DNA of 64,000 bases, from positions 124,001 through 188,000 of the forward strand of contig JADJRI010000005.1 in the NCBI GenBank assembly GCA_016712275.1, given 5' to 3'. This document shows, one piece after another, positions 29,010-37,959 of the stretch. This DNA comes from Planctomycetota bacterium (lineage in GTDB: Bacteria; Planctomycetota; Phycisphaerae; UBA1845; UTPLA1). How positions within the stretch are numbered: the first letter of the stretch is position 1; the number at the start of each line of letters is the position of its first letter. The translations under genes were made by a program, and so were the position numbers. The notes under the pieces are model-generated. The model did no database searches. It saw nothing but the letters and a program-made list of their open reading frames with translations, and was not told where the DNA came from.

Positions 29010-29525
29010 TCAAGTTGCGGCAACCTGGGTCGAGTTGCCCGATGCCAGCGGCCGCTTGATGCCGAGCGAATCGGCCTGCTGATTCACCCACGCCAATAGC
29101 CGTGCGGATTCCTCGGCGGAATAGCCCGTGCAGGCTTCCTCCACCACACTCTTGGAAGGGGCGGTCGATTGTGTCGCAGTTTTGGCACTTGCCCGGCGGT
29201 CCGGCACTGGACTTGGTGATTCGACGACTGCGGCCGGCCGAGCCATCGGCGGCGGAGCAGCCGGCATGACGGCCAGACGACTGTGCAACTCGGCGCTCAA
29301 AGTATGGCCGCCGCAGGTTGGGCATTCGTATTTTCGCTTGCTGGCCAAAATGAAAATGACGCCGAACGGACCCCAGACGAGGCCATGCATGAAGCCTTTT
29401 CTCGTCTGGCCGCGACTGGCGCCGAGGAAGCCGCAGAGAATGGGCCAGACTATCCAGCCCGCAAGGACGGTCCAGATCATGCTGGTCATTCGATCGGGCT
29501 GGAAACCTTGCAGTGCCTCTGCCAT
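29010..29525 (-). CDS. small membrane protein with zinc-ribbon-like CPTC motif
   Basis: 171 residues. Two hydrophobic segments (about 16-36 and 45-62) are followed by KRKYECPTCGGHTL, half of a zinc ribbon, then a Pro/Ala-rich cytoplasmic or periplasmic linker and a C-terminal helix (SAEESARLLAWVNQQADSL). Function unknown. A palindromic repeat lies just upstream at 29566-29593. Confidence 0.6.
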   Translation of the reverse strand: MAEALQGFQPDRMTSMIWTVLAGWIVWPILCGFLGASRGQTRKGFMHGLVWGPFGVIFILASKRKYECPTCGGHTLSAELHSRLAVMPAAPPPMARPAAVVESPSPVPDRRASAKTATQSTAPSKSVVEEACTGYSAEESARLLAWVNQQADSLGIKRPLASGNSTQVAAT

Positions 29526-29565
29526 GTTTGCCCCTACCTTTAATATCGAGCGCGACGCTCCGAAG

Positions 29566-29593
29566 AAAGGTGGGCTGAGCCCACCCTACATGT
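29566..29593 (-). repeat. dispersed palindromic repeat, GTGGGC type
   Basis: Reverse copy of the 20346 element: reading the minus strand gives TGTAGGGTGGGCTCAGCCCA followed by CCTTTC. It lies between two minus-strand genes. Confidence 0.65.
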
Positions 29594-29654
29594 CGGAACC
29601 TGGCTTCATCCATACCATACGATGAAATGAGGGTGGGGGCGGGCGGGATAGGGG

Positions 29655-31108
29655 TCAGCTTCCGGTAATCTCATCGCGAAGTCTGAGAATCTCCCGATAG
29701 GCGGGCTTGGGCTTGCCATCGGCATCGAGAACACCATTGGGGTCCGCGCCATCGGCCATCCGCAGGCAGACGACCGACTCGACAAACGGCTTCGACAGGG
29801 CGATGCGATAAAATTCCCGGACCCATTCGGCCTGGACTTCGGGCGACCACTCACCGTGCCACCGGCCACTCGGAGGTGGGCGGGTTTTCGGAGGGTACAC
29901 CGGCCGCCGTGATGTGAATCGGTTTGCCGAGGGCGCCGAAGCGATCCAACTGGCTGGAGAGTTGAAGCAGGTCCCTTGCGCAGCCGCCCGGCTCGCCGGT
30001 GCCGAATCGAATATCGAGGCCGAACGCGTCGAAGTTGATGCCACTTTGCACGGTCATTTCGGCATAGAGCGACGGAGGAATGGTTCGGGCATCGCGTGCG
30101 TAATATTCGCCCCAGGGAAGGACGATGCCGACGACCGCCTGACACTTGGGCGACATTTGCTTGACGACAAGCGAACTGATGCGCGTCAGGTCCATGATCT
30201 GTTCAAAAGTGAAGCCCATCGAGTTGTAGGCATGAGCGGCATTGATGACCTCCCACACCTGCACATAGGGGCCGTAGTTTTTGACGACATGGCGGATGTG
30301 GCGCGTCACATACTCGCGGAATTTCTCATAATCGCCCGGCCTTGAGAAAGCCACGACGGGAGCAGCACCGGGTCGAGAATGACAGAGAGTGGCACCCCCA
30401 GATCGGAATGCGGCTTTGCCAGAGATTCTTAATGAGCGCATCCATATTGCCAACCGTCTTCTGCGCGCCCTCCTGCGGCTCGATCGAAGACCAGGAAAAC
30501 GGCAGCACGGCGAAATCGAACGCATCCGCCAGCAGTTTGAGATAGGGTTCGGAGGACTGGCTGGGATCGATTCGGCAGCCGAGCGATCGCTTCGAAAGCT
30601 GATTGGCTTCCTGCCGGCGCTTGAGAAACACATCGGCATGCAGAGCCGTCAGCGCTTCCCCCGCTTTGACCCCGGCGACGAGGCAGGCATCGGCCTGTCT
30701 GGAGGCCGTCGCTTCATCCGGAGCCGCGAGGGCTTCGACGAGCATTTGACGGGCCGCGTCGATTTCCCGGTAAAGGTCTTCTCCCTCCTGAAAATCATAG
30801 AGGCCCCAATCCTCACGCTTTTGGGCAATGCGCATGAGCTGGCCGCGGGCGAGCTCGAGATTAAGGTTGTAAGGCGCTTTTCGCTCCTGCAGACGGCAGG
30901 TTTCAAGCATGATCTGTCCGATGCCATCGACCGGCCAGAGGATACACAGCGCGGCCGCCCCGCGTGAGCGGGTGTCGAAGACGATTTCGCCGTGGGTGAA
31001 CTTCAATTCGGCGCGCAGGGGAACGCGGTCGTTGCCGACGAGATAGGCCGTGGAGAGATCCACCGATTTCGCCGCGACTCCGTTCTCAAATACCCTGATG
31101 CGAAGCAT
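29655..31108 (-). CDS. GH10-like protein without catalytic glutamates, two frameshifts
   Basis: About 484 residues spread over three frames. The N-terminal 250 residues hold a beta-rich region, a helical part and the start of a TIM-barrel (FAVLPFSWSSIEPQEG). The frame then shifts near 30370 into YVQVWEVINAAHAYN and GIVLPWGEYYARDA, and near 29865 into EWVREFYRIALSKPFVESVV. The order matches glycoside hydrolase family 10. The acid/base site, normally NE, reads NA (VINAAH), and the nucleophile site, normally TE, reads TA (HITAAG). It is therefore probably not a retaining xylanase. The breaks look like sequence errors because homology continues cleanly. Confidence 0.72.
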
Positions 31109-31294
31109 TCTCGTGCCGATTCCTCGTGGACATTCGTGCCGGCCATCGCAAACCCTTCACCTTCGGAAGGCGCCGCCGCTCCGAACATGCTGGGCGGCGT
31201 CTGGGACAGGCACAAATGCGATTGGCTATGATAGGGAATTCCGACAGGATCGTACAGTTCGAAGGACAAATGGGTACCGGTTAAGTTTGATACG

Positions 31295-31317
31295 AAAAAA
31301 CAGCCGAAGGCGGCTGT
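31295..31317 (-). terminator. rho-independent terminator of ruvX-atl
   Basis: On the minus strand ACAGCCG pairs with CGGCTGT around CCTT and is followed by six T residues. It lies 40 bases after the atl stop. Confidence 0.8.
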
Positions 31318-31356
31318 ATCACAACGAACGATACCGGCACCGATACGCGATTCGGA

Positions 31357-31740
31357 TCATTTCCCCCGTCGTTTTGAAGCATGGCGAGATTCCCAGAGAT
31401 ACTGGTTGAGGTCGACGCGGTGCGCCAGATTGAACCGGATCCCTTCGCCTTCCAGTAGCGATTTTTGACGCACAGGGCTTTCACCGGAGCGAAGGCTGAT
31501 GCAGCCGGACGCATTGACGACGCGATGCCAGGGAACTCCGTTTGCGAGTGGTGAATACCTGAGCACCTTGCCGACAAGCCTGGCGCGGCCGGGAAGCCCC
31601 GCAAGCATTGCAATGCGACCGTAGGTGCAGACTTTTCCGCGCGGAATTTGACGAATGATGGAGAGGATCTGCATATGTGAATCCGGCACGCCGGTCATCT
31701 CAGGCGATTCGATTGATTTGATGCGCTTCGTTCGATTCAT
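31357..31740 (-). CDS. atl: alkyltransferase-like protein (Atl)
   Basis: 127 residues of the O6-alkylguanine-DNA alkyltransferase fold without the methyl-acceptor Cys: the active-site PCHRV reads PWHRVV, the mark of Atl proteins. RGKVCTYGRIAMLAGLPGRA is the DNA-binding helix-turn-helix. Atl proteins bind O6-alkylguanine and flag it for nucleotide excision repair. The start overlaps the ruvX stop by 4 bases, so the two are co-translated, and a terminator follows. Confidence 0.9.
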   Translation of the reverse strand: MNRTKRIKSIESPEMTGVPDSHMQILSIIRQIPRGKVCTYGRIAMLAGLPGRARLVGKVLRYSPLANGVPWHRVVNASGCISLRSGESPVRQKSLLEGEGIRFNLAHRVDLNQYLWESRHASKRRGK

Positions 31741-32150
31741 GATTGATCGAGAAAGGACTGAAGGATTTTCTGGGCTGCGATCTGGTCGAGCAGTTCCTTT
31801 CGTCGTGCCTTGGTCACATCGGCCTGATCCAGCACTTCGTCGGCGGCAAACGAACTGAGACGTTCGTCGTGGAGGTGGACGGGTTTTTGCGAAAGTCGTT
31901 GCAGTTCAGCGGCGAATTTACGCGTGAATTCTGTTTGCTCGCTGTCGGTGCCGTCCATGCTGATGGGAAGGCCGACGACGAATGCCTCCGCCTGTTCGGC
32001 GTGGGCGAGATCGGCGAGGTTGCGTGCATCGCGCGTGGGGTCGTTGCGGCCGGGGATCATTTTAAGGGGGGTGGCGATGCGCACGGCATCGTCGGCGACG
32101 GCGACGCCGATGCGTTTGCGGCCGTAGTCAATTCCAAGTATTCGAGGCAT
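31737..32150 (-). CDS. ruvX: putative pre-16S rRNA nuclease / Holliday junction resolvase
   Basis: YqgF/RuvX family RNase H-fold nuclease of 137 residues. GIDYGRKRIGVAVAD is the first catalytic strand, VVGLPISMDG the next, and LHDERLSS plus the late D in KELLDQIAAQKIL follow. In bacteria it matures 16S rRNA ends, with an older proposal of junction resolution. ATG 32150 is used because the motif lies at the N-terminus. It is the first gene of a two-gene unit with atl. Confidence 0.9.
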   Translation of the reverse strand: MPRILGIDYGRKRIGVAVADDAVRIATPLKMIPGRNDPTRDARNLADLAHAEQAEAFVVGLPISMDGTDSEQTEFTRKFAAELQRLSQKPVHLHDERLSSFAADEVLDQADVTKARRKELLDQIAAQKILQSFLDQS

Positions 32151-32370
32151 GTCGATCGATTCCACGAATTTAGTCTTGCACGAGTCGCCGCGACTTATTG
32201 CAGTTATTGCGAGCACAACGCCGGCATTGTCATAACAGACCCCGGATCGACACCCTTGACATTGACATACAACGTCAAGGGCAGGCAATCCGGTTCGCGA
32301 TGGTCTAATTCGCCGATCATTTCAAATTGCCGGTTTTCAGATGTCCACATGTTTTTCGAAGTCAACACGA

Positions 32371-32417
32371 GGCCAAGAGTGTGGCACCGGCTATTAGCCG
32401 GTGCCACTCTCTTGGCC
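32371..32417. repeat. long palindrome downstream of manC
   Basis: 22-base arms (32371-32392 and 32396-32417) with one mismatch around ATT. The central part GTGGCACCGGCT/AGCCGGTGCCAC is shared in outline with the palindrome at 33573. It begins 9 bases after the restored manC stop and may act as a terminator or be a REP-like element. Confidence 0.75.
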
Positions 32418-32426
32418 ATCAGCACA

Positions 32427-33501
32427 TTATGTAAAGCGGCCGTCGTGGTCACGATCGAGCTTCGCAACGAGGTCGCGAATGTCCTAAATGCGGTCACGAT
32501 GGCAGACCAGCGTCGCGTTTTCACTGTGGACCACGATGAGATTCTCAACGCCGATGGTGGCGATGAGGTGATCGCCCTCGGAGACAACGATCGATCCCCG
32601 GCTGTCGGTCATGCTGGTGTAGGTCGCCGCGTGAACGTTGCCAGCTTCATCGCTGCGCAGGACTTTTTCGAGCGCGGTCCAGTTGCCGACATCGTGCCAC
32701 TCGAAATTGCCCTCAACCACGAGCACGTTTTTCGCGTGTTCCATGACGGCGAAGTCGATGCTGATGCGCGTGAGTGTCGGGTAGACTTCGGCGGCCAGCT
32801 TGGCGCCCTCCGGGCTGAACCATCCCTGGGCGAGTTTCGCGACGGACGCAACCGTGTCGGGCAGGCGGCATTGGAGCTCCCGCAAAATTGCGTCGGTCCG
32901 CCAGACAAACATGCCGCTGTTCCAATAATGCCGGCCTGAAGAGAGATAGCCTGTCGCGGTCTGTGCATCCGGCTTTTCGCGGAAAGAACTGACGCGATAA
33001 ACGCCCGGCGAAACCTGTTCGCCGCGCTCAATGTAGCCGAGGCCGGTGTGGACTTCCGTTGGCTTGATCCCGAAGGTGACCAGTGCATCGGGATGGCCTG
33101 CAACGGCATCGAAGGCGCGTTGGACATCGGCCGCGAACATTTCGGTTGTGCGGATGGCATGGTCGGCGGTGAAGACGCCCATGATGGTGTCGGGATCGTG
33201 CTCGTGAAGGATGGCCGCGGAAAGCGCGATGGCATTGGCGGTGTCGCGGCCGACGGGTTCGCCAATCAGGTTTTCCGGCGGAAGCTGGGAGAGTTCTTCG
33301 GCGATGGCGGGCAGGTATCTCGCGAGCGAGATGATGTAGATGTTCTCCGCGGGAAGAAAATATCGCAGGCGATCATAGGCCTCCGCGAAGCAGACTTCGC
33401 CCGCCAAGTATCTGGAGCAGTTGCTTGGGGCGGGCGGCCCGGCTCAGCGGCCAAAGGCGTGTGCCCGATCCACCGGCCATGATGACTGCGACAGTTCGCA
33501 T
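32427..33501 (-). CDS. manC: mannose-1-phosphate guanylyltransferase, one frameshift and one TAG
   Basis: Makes GDP-mannose from mannose-1-phosphate and GTP for glycan synthesis; about 358 residues. The N-terminus MRTVAVIMAGGSGTRLWPLS with RPKQLL is in one frame. Near 33385 the frame changes into EAYDRLRYF, which carries the rest (EPVGRDTANAI, FREKPD, WNSGMFVWR, VGNWTAL). A TAG at 32484-32486 follows HRDRI; the same frame continues with DIRDLVAKLD to TAA at 32427, as in homologues, where Gln is common at this spot. It is flanked on both sides by long related palindromes. It lacks the C-terminal isomerase domain of bifunctional enzymes. Confidence 0.85.
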
Positions 33502-33572
33502 AGAGGAGAGATTACAGGGGGCACGGGTTGGGGGCTAGAGCAGCTTGCGTCTTCATTCCGCAAACACTGCAC

Positions 33573-33615
33573 GCTTGAGTGTGGCACAGGTTAATAACCT
33601 GTGCCACACTCAAGC
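33573..33615. repeat. perfect 21-bp-arm palindrome upstream of manC
   Basis: Arms 33573-33593 and 33595-33615 are perfectly complementary around a single base. The core GTGGCACAGGTTA/TAACCTGTGCCAC resembles the palindrome at 32371. It lies between the manC start and the end of the helicase gene. Confidence 0.8.
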
Positions 33616-33650
33616 ATGAAGTGTCATTGTCCGCGCTTTCGTGGCTCCGA

Positions 33651-35804
33651 CTACTCATCCATCACGATGAGCGACACGTGCTCCAGCGCGAACGACCGTT
33701 CGCCGAATTCGCGGAAATGGATGCGGATGTATTTCGAGCGAAGCCGCGATTCGAGGCCGATGACCTGCCCTTCGCCATAGTCCTCGTGCTTTACGCGACA
33801 GCCGGGGTAATACGTGCTGTCTTCCATCTCGAATTCCCGGGCATTGAAGCGGCCGAGGTGGCTTCGGCTGCGATCGCGTTCCACCTCGTACTTTTCCATG
33901 ACGATTTCATCCTCGGGCAATTCGTCGATGAACCGCGAGACCATGGCCCGCTCGCTGATGCCGCGAACGGTTCGATAGCGCACATGCGACAGCGTGAGCC
34001 GGTGCATGGCGCGGGTGATGCCGACGAAGGCAAGGCGGCGTTCTTCCTCGACTTCCAGATCGCTTTCGCGCGCCGCCCGGCTATGCGGAAGCAGACCTTC
34101 TTCGACGCCGACCATGTACACGACGGGAAACTCCAGTCCCTTGGCGGCGTGGAGTGTCATGAATGTGACCGCCCCGCCGTTCATGGCCATTCGGTCGGTG
34201 TCGCTGACGAGACTGATCTGGTGCAGCCATTCTTCCAAAGTGCCGCCGGGATTGTCCATGTCAAACTGGCGGGCGGCGGACACGAGTTCCTCCACGTTTT
34301 CCAGGCGCTCGTTGTCCGGATCACTGGGGTCATGAAGCGCGGCCTCGATACCGGTTCGCTTGAGCAACTCGTTCATGAGCGGCTGCACCGGCGAGCGCTG
34401 GATCTTTCGCAATTCAATGAGCAGTTCGGCGAAAACGGCCAGTTTTTTCTTCGCGGCCTTGAAATTGTCGTCCTGGCCGGCGCGAAGGATGGCTTCATAG
34501 AGCGTGAAACCGCCGCGACCGGCAAGGCTTTGCAGGCGGTCGAGCGTGACCTTGCCGATGCCGCGCGGCGGCATGTTAATCGCGCGGAGCAGCGCGGTCT
34601 CGTCGGCCGGATTCACGATGACGCGGAGATACGAGAGAACATCCTTGATCTCCTTGCGGGCGTAAAACTCGACGCCGCGGGCGATTTGATAGGCGATGTT
34701 CGTGCGGCGAAACGCATCTTCCAGAATGCGTGACAGCGCGTTGACACGGTAGAATATCGCCACGTCGCCCGGCGTGCCGCCCTCGCCGCAGAAGGCCTGC
34801 ACATCTTCGACGATGCGCTGGGCCTCGTGACGTTCGTCCTCGCAGGCCCAGACGCGGACGGATTCGCCGCGATCGCCATCGGTCCAGAGGTCTTTTTTCT
34901 TGCGGTGTTCATTGTGGGAAATCAGCGCCGAGGCGGCCGATAGAATGGCGCCCGTGCTGCGAAAATTCTGTTCGAGACGCACAACGGCGGCATCGGGATA
35001 GTCGGCTTCAAAATCGAGGATGTTTTGTATGTCGGCCCCGCGCCATGCGTAGATCGATTGATCGGGGTCGCCGGTGGCGCAGATGTTTTGATGGGTTTCG
35101 CCCAGCCGAGTGGCAATGACATATTGGGCGTGGTTGGTGTCCTGATACTCGTCGATAAGCAGATAGCGAAAGCGCCGCGACAGTTCGGCACGCAGCTCCG
35201 CGTTGTCATCGAGCAAGCGTGCGACGAGCATGAGCAGATCGTCGAAATCGACGGCGTTCTGCTTGCGCAACAGTGCCTGATAGGCTTCGTAGATGCGTGC
35301 ATGCGTTTTTTCCTCAAAGCTGGCGGCGCGCGTGGCATATTCCTCGGGCAAGAGCAACTGCGTCTTGATGTCGCTGATCGAGGCCAGCACGCCGGCCGGC
35401 CGCCAGTTCTCGGCATGGAGGCCGCATTCCTTGACAGCCTCGGCCACGGCCGAGCGGCTGTCGGAGGTATCGAAAATTGAGAAGTTCCCCTCGATGCCGG
35501 CCAAGTCGCCAAATTCACGAAGCAATCTGGCACATAGCGAGTGAAACGTGCAGACCCACATGCGCCCGCCGACACCGAGGGCGGTGATGCGATCTTTCAT
35601 TTCGCCGGCTGCTTTGTTTGTGAACGTGATGGCCAGCACTTCACTGGGGCGTGCGACGGTTCGGGCAATGTAGGCCGCCCGGCGGGTGATGACGCGCGTT
35701 TTGCCGGACCCAGCGCCGGCCAAAACCAACAGCGGCCCCTCGGTGTGGGCGACCGCATCGCGCTGCGGGGGTGTGAGCTCGGAAAGTAGATCGGATGCGA
35801 CCAT
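33651..35804 (-). CDS. pcrA: UvrD/PcrA-type DNA helicase
   Basis: Superfamily 1A 3'-5' helicase of 717 residues. Walker A AGAGSGKT at 29-36, motif Ia TFTNKAAGEMKDR, Walker B DEYQDTN, motif III GDPDQSIYAWRGA, motif IV LEQNFRST, motif V TLHAAKGLEFP and motif VI VGITRAM are all present. The C-terminus (YYPGCRVKHEDYGEGQVI) is the PcrA-type RNA polymerase-interacting Tudor-like end. Roles are in nucleotide excision repair and replication-conflict resolution. ATG 35804 is used rather than the longer frame. Intact, unlike several neighbours. Confidence 0.93.
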   Translation of the reverse strand: MVASDLLSELTPPQRDAVAHTEGPLLVLAGAGSGKTRVITRRAAYIARTVARPSEVLAITFTNKAAGEMKDRITALGVGGRMWVCTFHSLCARLLREFGDLAGIEGNFSIFDTSDSRSAVAEAVKECGLHAENWRPAGVLASISDIKTQLLLPEEYATRAASFEEKTHARIYEAYQALLRKQNAVDFDDLLMLVARLLDDNAELRAELSRRFRYLLIDEYQDTNHAQYVIATRLGETHQNICATGDPDQSIYAWRGADIQNILDFEADYPDAAVVRLEQNFRSTGAILSAASALISHNEHRKKKDLWTDGDRGESVRVWACEDERHEAQRIVEDVQAFCGEGGTPGDVAIFYRVNALSRILEDAFRRTNIAYQIARGVEFYARKEIKDVLSYLRVIVNPADETALLRAINMPPRGIGKVTLDRLQSLAGRGGFTLYEAILRAGQDDNFKAAKKKLAVFAELLIELRKIQRSPVQPLMNELLKRTGIEAALHDPSDPDNERLENVEELVSAARQFDMDNPGGTLEEWLHQISLVSDTDRMAMNGGAVTFMTLHAAKGLEFPVVYMVGVEEGLLPHSRAARESDLEVEEERRLAFVGITRAMHRLTLSHVRYRTVRGISERAMVSRFIDELPEDEIVMEKYEVERDRSRSHLGRFNAREFEMEDSTYYPGCRVKHEDYGEGQVIGLESRLRSKYIRIHFREFGERSFALEHVSLIVMDE

Positions 35805-35967
35805 ATCTACTGTATAGATTAACCAGTGAGACGTGTCCACGCGGGATGATGCCGTGAAATTCCATTTACGAATGCCTTCAAATGTGGTTTCACACACTCA
35901 TTCCGAATAGAATGAACCTGTGGGCGCCAAGCCCACGCGCCGCCACGCCCGCCTGCACGGAGGCTTC

Positions 35968-37146
35968 ATGCCACGATTCTTGCGAACCATGCCGCCTAGC
36001 AGACTTCATCTCTTGATTGTGCTTGCGACATTGGTGAGCGCGACCGCCTTTTCGGAACACGCACGAGGCGATGGCGACGACTCCCCCACCACGCAACCAG
36101 CACCCGACAAAAAAAAAGCTCGAAACACCCCCGCTCGACCGCGAAATGACAACGCGGCGGGATTGCCCTGGCGTCCCGGACAAAAACCCGTGCAGCTTTG
36201 GCCGCCGGCTGAAAGGCGTGAGGAGGCGGTTGCCAGTGCCGGAAAGGCCATCTCGATGGGCCAGTGGACCTATCGATCGGAGCGGTCTGCGACGGCCGTC
36301 GATGGCGTGCCGTGGCGGCTCATCGTTACGCCTTCTGCGGAATTCGCCTCAAAATGGCGAAAGGGTGGCAGCGATCAGCCGGCGCTGTCGGTGCAGGCAG
36401 CGCGCGCCGGCATCGGCGAAACGCGCGACGAAGCGACGATTCCGGTGATTGAGATGCCGGAAATTGTCTGGAAACAGCGCATGGCCGCTGATTTGCAGAA
36501 TGTAGTCGGCATTCACTTTCATGAGTTTGTTTCGAACGACGTTGCGAGAATTCTGTACACGATTCACAAAGTGCCGGCCGATGAGCCGGACGGCTCGCCC
36601 GTGAATGGTACTTACGAGGGGCAGGCCGGCACGCGCATCGAAGCGACGTTGATGACGCCGGTGATCTGGAGCCTCGATCAGTCAATTGTCGTTCGCATTG
36701 ACAACGAACGGACGCCTTCCAAAGAGGAACGGGAACAACAGACACAATTTCGTATTGCCCATGAGTTGGGGCATGCCGGGGTTTCGCTGGATGCCATGCT
36801 TGATGTCATTGCCGGGCCCCAGACCTGGGACGTGAAATATTGCAAAGGTCGCAGGTCGGTTTTTGAGTACTATTGGAAGCGCGAGTTGGTGGGCCGCGAA
36901 TGGGATGGATATCGCGCGTCGAGCGGTGCAAAAATCGCGACACTTCGAACGTCGATTGCCGTGGTGCCGCCGACTCGGTGGTCGATGCTGCTGCCGATCC
37001 CGCCGCAGCGCGTCACACAAAAGCACTTGCAGCAATTCAACGATCTTATCGCGTTGATTGGTCCACAGCTTGTCGCGGCAGATAAAGCCGTGCAAGAGAA
37101 GTTCCATGCGCATCATGGAGAGTTTGATGCGCCCGTGGGCCCTTGA
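35968..37146 (+). CDS. secreted protein with HExxH motif
   Basis: 392 residues. A signal peptide (LHLLIVLATLVSATAFS) is followed by a Pro/Lys-rich linker (about 40-75) and a domain with IAHELGHAGVSLD, the HExxH zinc-protease motif, plus a C-terminal helical region. It somewhat resembles DUF922-type proteins but cannot be placed with certainty. Start by GGAGG at 35958-35962. Divergent from the helicase gene with about 160 bases between starts. Confidence 0.65.
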   Translation: MPRFLRTMPPSRLHLLIVLATLVSATAFSEHARGDGDDSPTTQPAPDKKKARNTPARPRNDNAAGLPWRPGQKPVQLWPPAERREEAVASAGKAISMGQWTYRSERSATAVDGVPWRLIVTPSAEFASKWRKGGSDQPALSVQAARAGIGETRDEATIPVIEMPEIVWKQRMAADLQNVVGIHFHEFVSNDVARILYTIHKVPADEPDGSPVNGTYEGQAGTRIEATLMTPVIWSLDQSIVVRIDNERTPSKEEREQQTQFRIAHELGHAGVSLDAMLDVIAGPQTWDVKYCKGRRSVFEYYWKRELVGREWDGYRASSGAKIATLRTSIAVVPPTRWSMLLPIPPQRVTQKHLQQFNDLIALIGPQLVAADKAVQEKFHAHHGEFDAPVGP

Positions 37147-37258
37147 TGAGGCGGAATCCAGTTCTTGTTTGCCGGCACTCCAAAAAAGTCCAATAATTAA
37201 TAATACTAAAATACTGCTAATAAACGTCTTACGATCAATTCATTCGTATCGATACAAT

Positions 37259-37301
37259 TTGATTGACCGTTCAACTCAATCTTGGTTGAATAGTCAATCA
37301 A
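37259..37301. promoter_or_regulatory. operator-like palindrome at tetR start
   Basis: TTGATTGACCGTTCAA (37259-37274) and TTGAATAGTCAATCAA (37286-37301) are inverted copies with two mismatches. The right arm touches the ATG of the TetR gene, in an AT-rich promoter region, as expected for autoregulation. Confidence 0.7.
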
Positions 37302-37928
37302 ATGACGGCCAACGACAAATCAACCCACGACAAACTTCTCGATGTCGCCATGCGGCTCTTCCATGAGCAGGGTTATGCCGCGACGGGGGTTTCCACCATT
37401 CTTCGGGAGGCGGGCGTCAACAGCGGCAGCCTGTATTACTTTTTCCCATCCAAAGAAGCGCTGCTCGAGGGCGTGCTCGACAGGTACATGGAATTACTGT
37501 GGCCGGAGGTGCTCGACCCCGCATTTGCACAGACGACCGATCCGGTTGAGCGCATCTTTTCCGTGTTGGCCGGCTACCGGCACATGCTCACGCTGACGAA
37601 TTGCACGATGGGCTGTCCGATCGGCAATCTCGCACTGGAGTTGAGCGACACCTACCCGATGGTGCGGGAAAAGGTGAAGGGACTCTTCGAGGCATGGTGC
37701 GCGGGAATTCAGAAATGTCTGGACGCGGCGGCCGATCGGCTGCCCGCGCACGTCAATCGTGAAAGTCTGGCGAAGTTTATTTTGACAGTCATGGAGGGCG
37801 GCATGATGCAGGCGCGGGCGCACCGGAGCCTGGAGCCCTACGACGCATCGGTCGCGCACCTGCGCGGCTACTTCGATCAGTTGCTGGCCGACGGCCGGGC
37901 AAAGCGGGCCGACGCATCGGCAGGATGA
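37302..37928 (+). CDS. TetR family transcriptional regulator
   Basis: 208 residues. An N-terminal TetR helix-turn-helix (DKLLDVAMRLFHEQGYAATG to NSGSLYYFFPSKEALL) is followed by an all-helical ligand-binding domain with GCPIGNLALELSD, typical of the TetR_C subgroup linked to QacR/YxaF-like repressors. It probably represses itself and the downstream SRPBCC/WD40 gene, 31 bases away on the same strand. The ligand is unknown. Confidence 0.9.
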   Translation: MTANDKSTHDKLLDVAMRLFHEQGYAATGVSTILREAGVNSGSLYYFFPSKEALLEGVLDRYMELLWPEVLDPAFAQTTDPVERIFSVLAGYRHMLTLTNCTMGCPIGNLALELSDTYPMVREKVKGLFEAWCAGIQKCLDAAADRLPAHVNRESLAKFILTVMEGGMMQARAHRSLEPYDASVAHLRGYFDQLLADGRAKRADASAG

Positions 37929-37959
37929 CATCATTACGACACTTATGCGAGGAAAACAC

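Noticed and set aside
31743..32939. Long + strand open frame opposite ruvX and manC.
   Set aside because: Antisense to conserved genes and without recognisable motifs; typical shadow in GC-rich DNA.
33579..34733. Long + strand open frame opposite the helicase gene.
   Set aside because: Antisense shadow of a well-conserved helicase.
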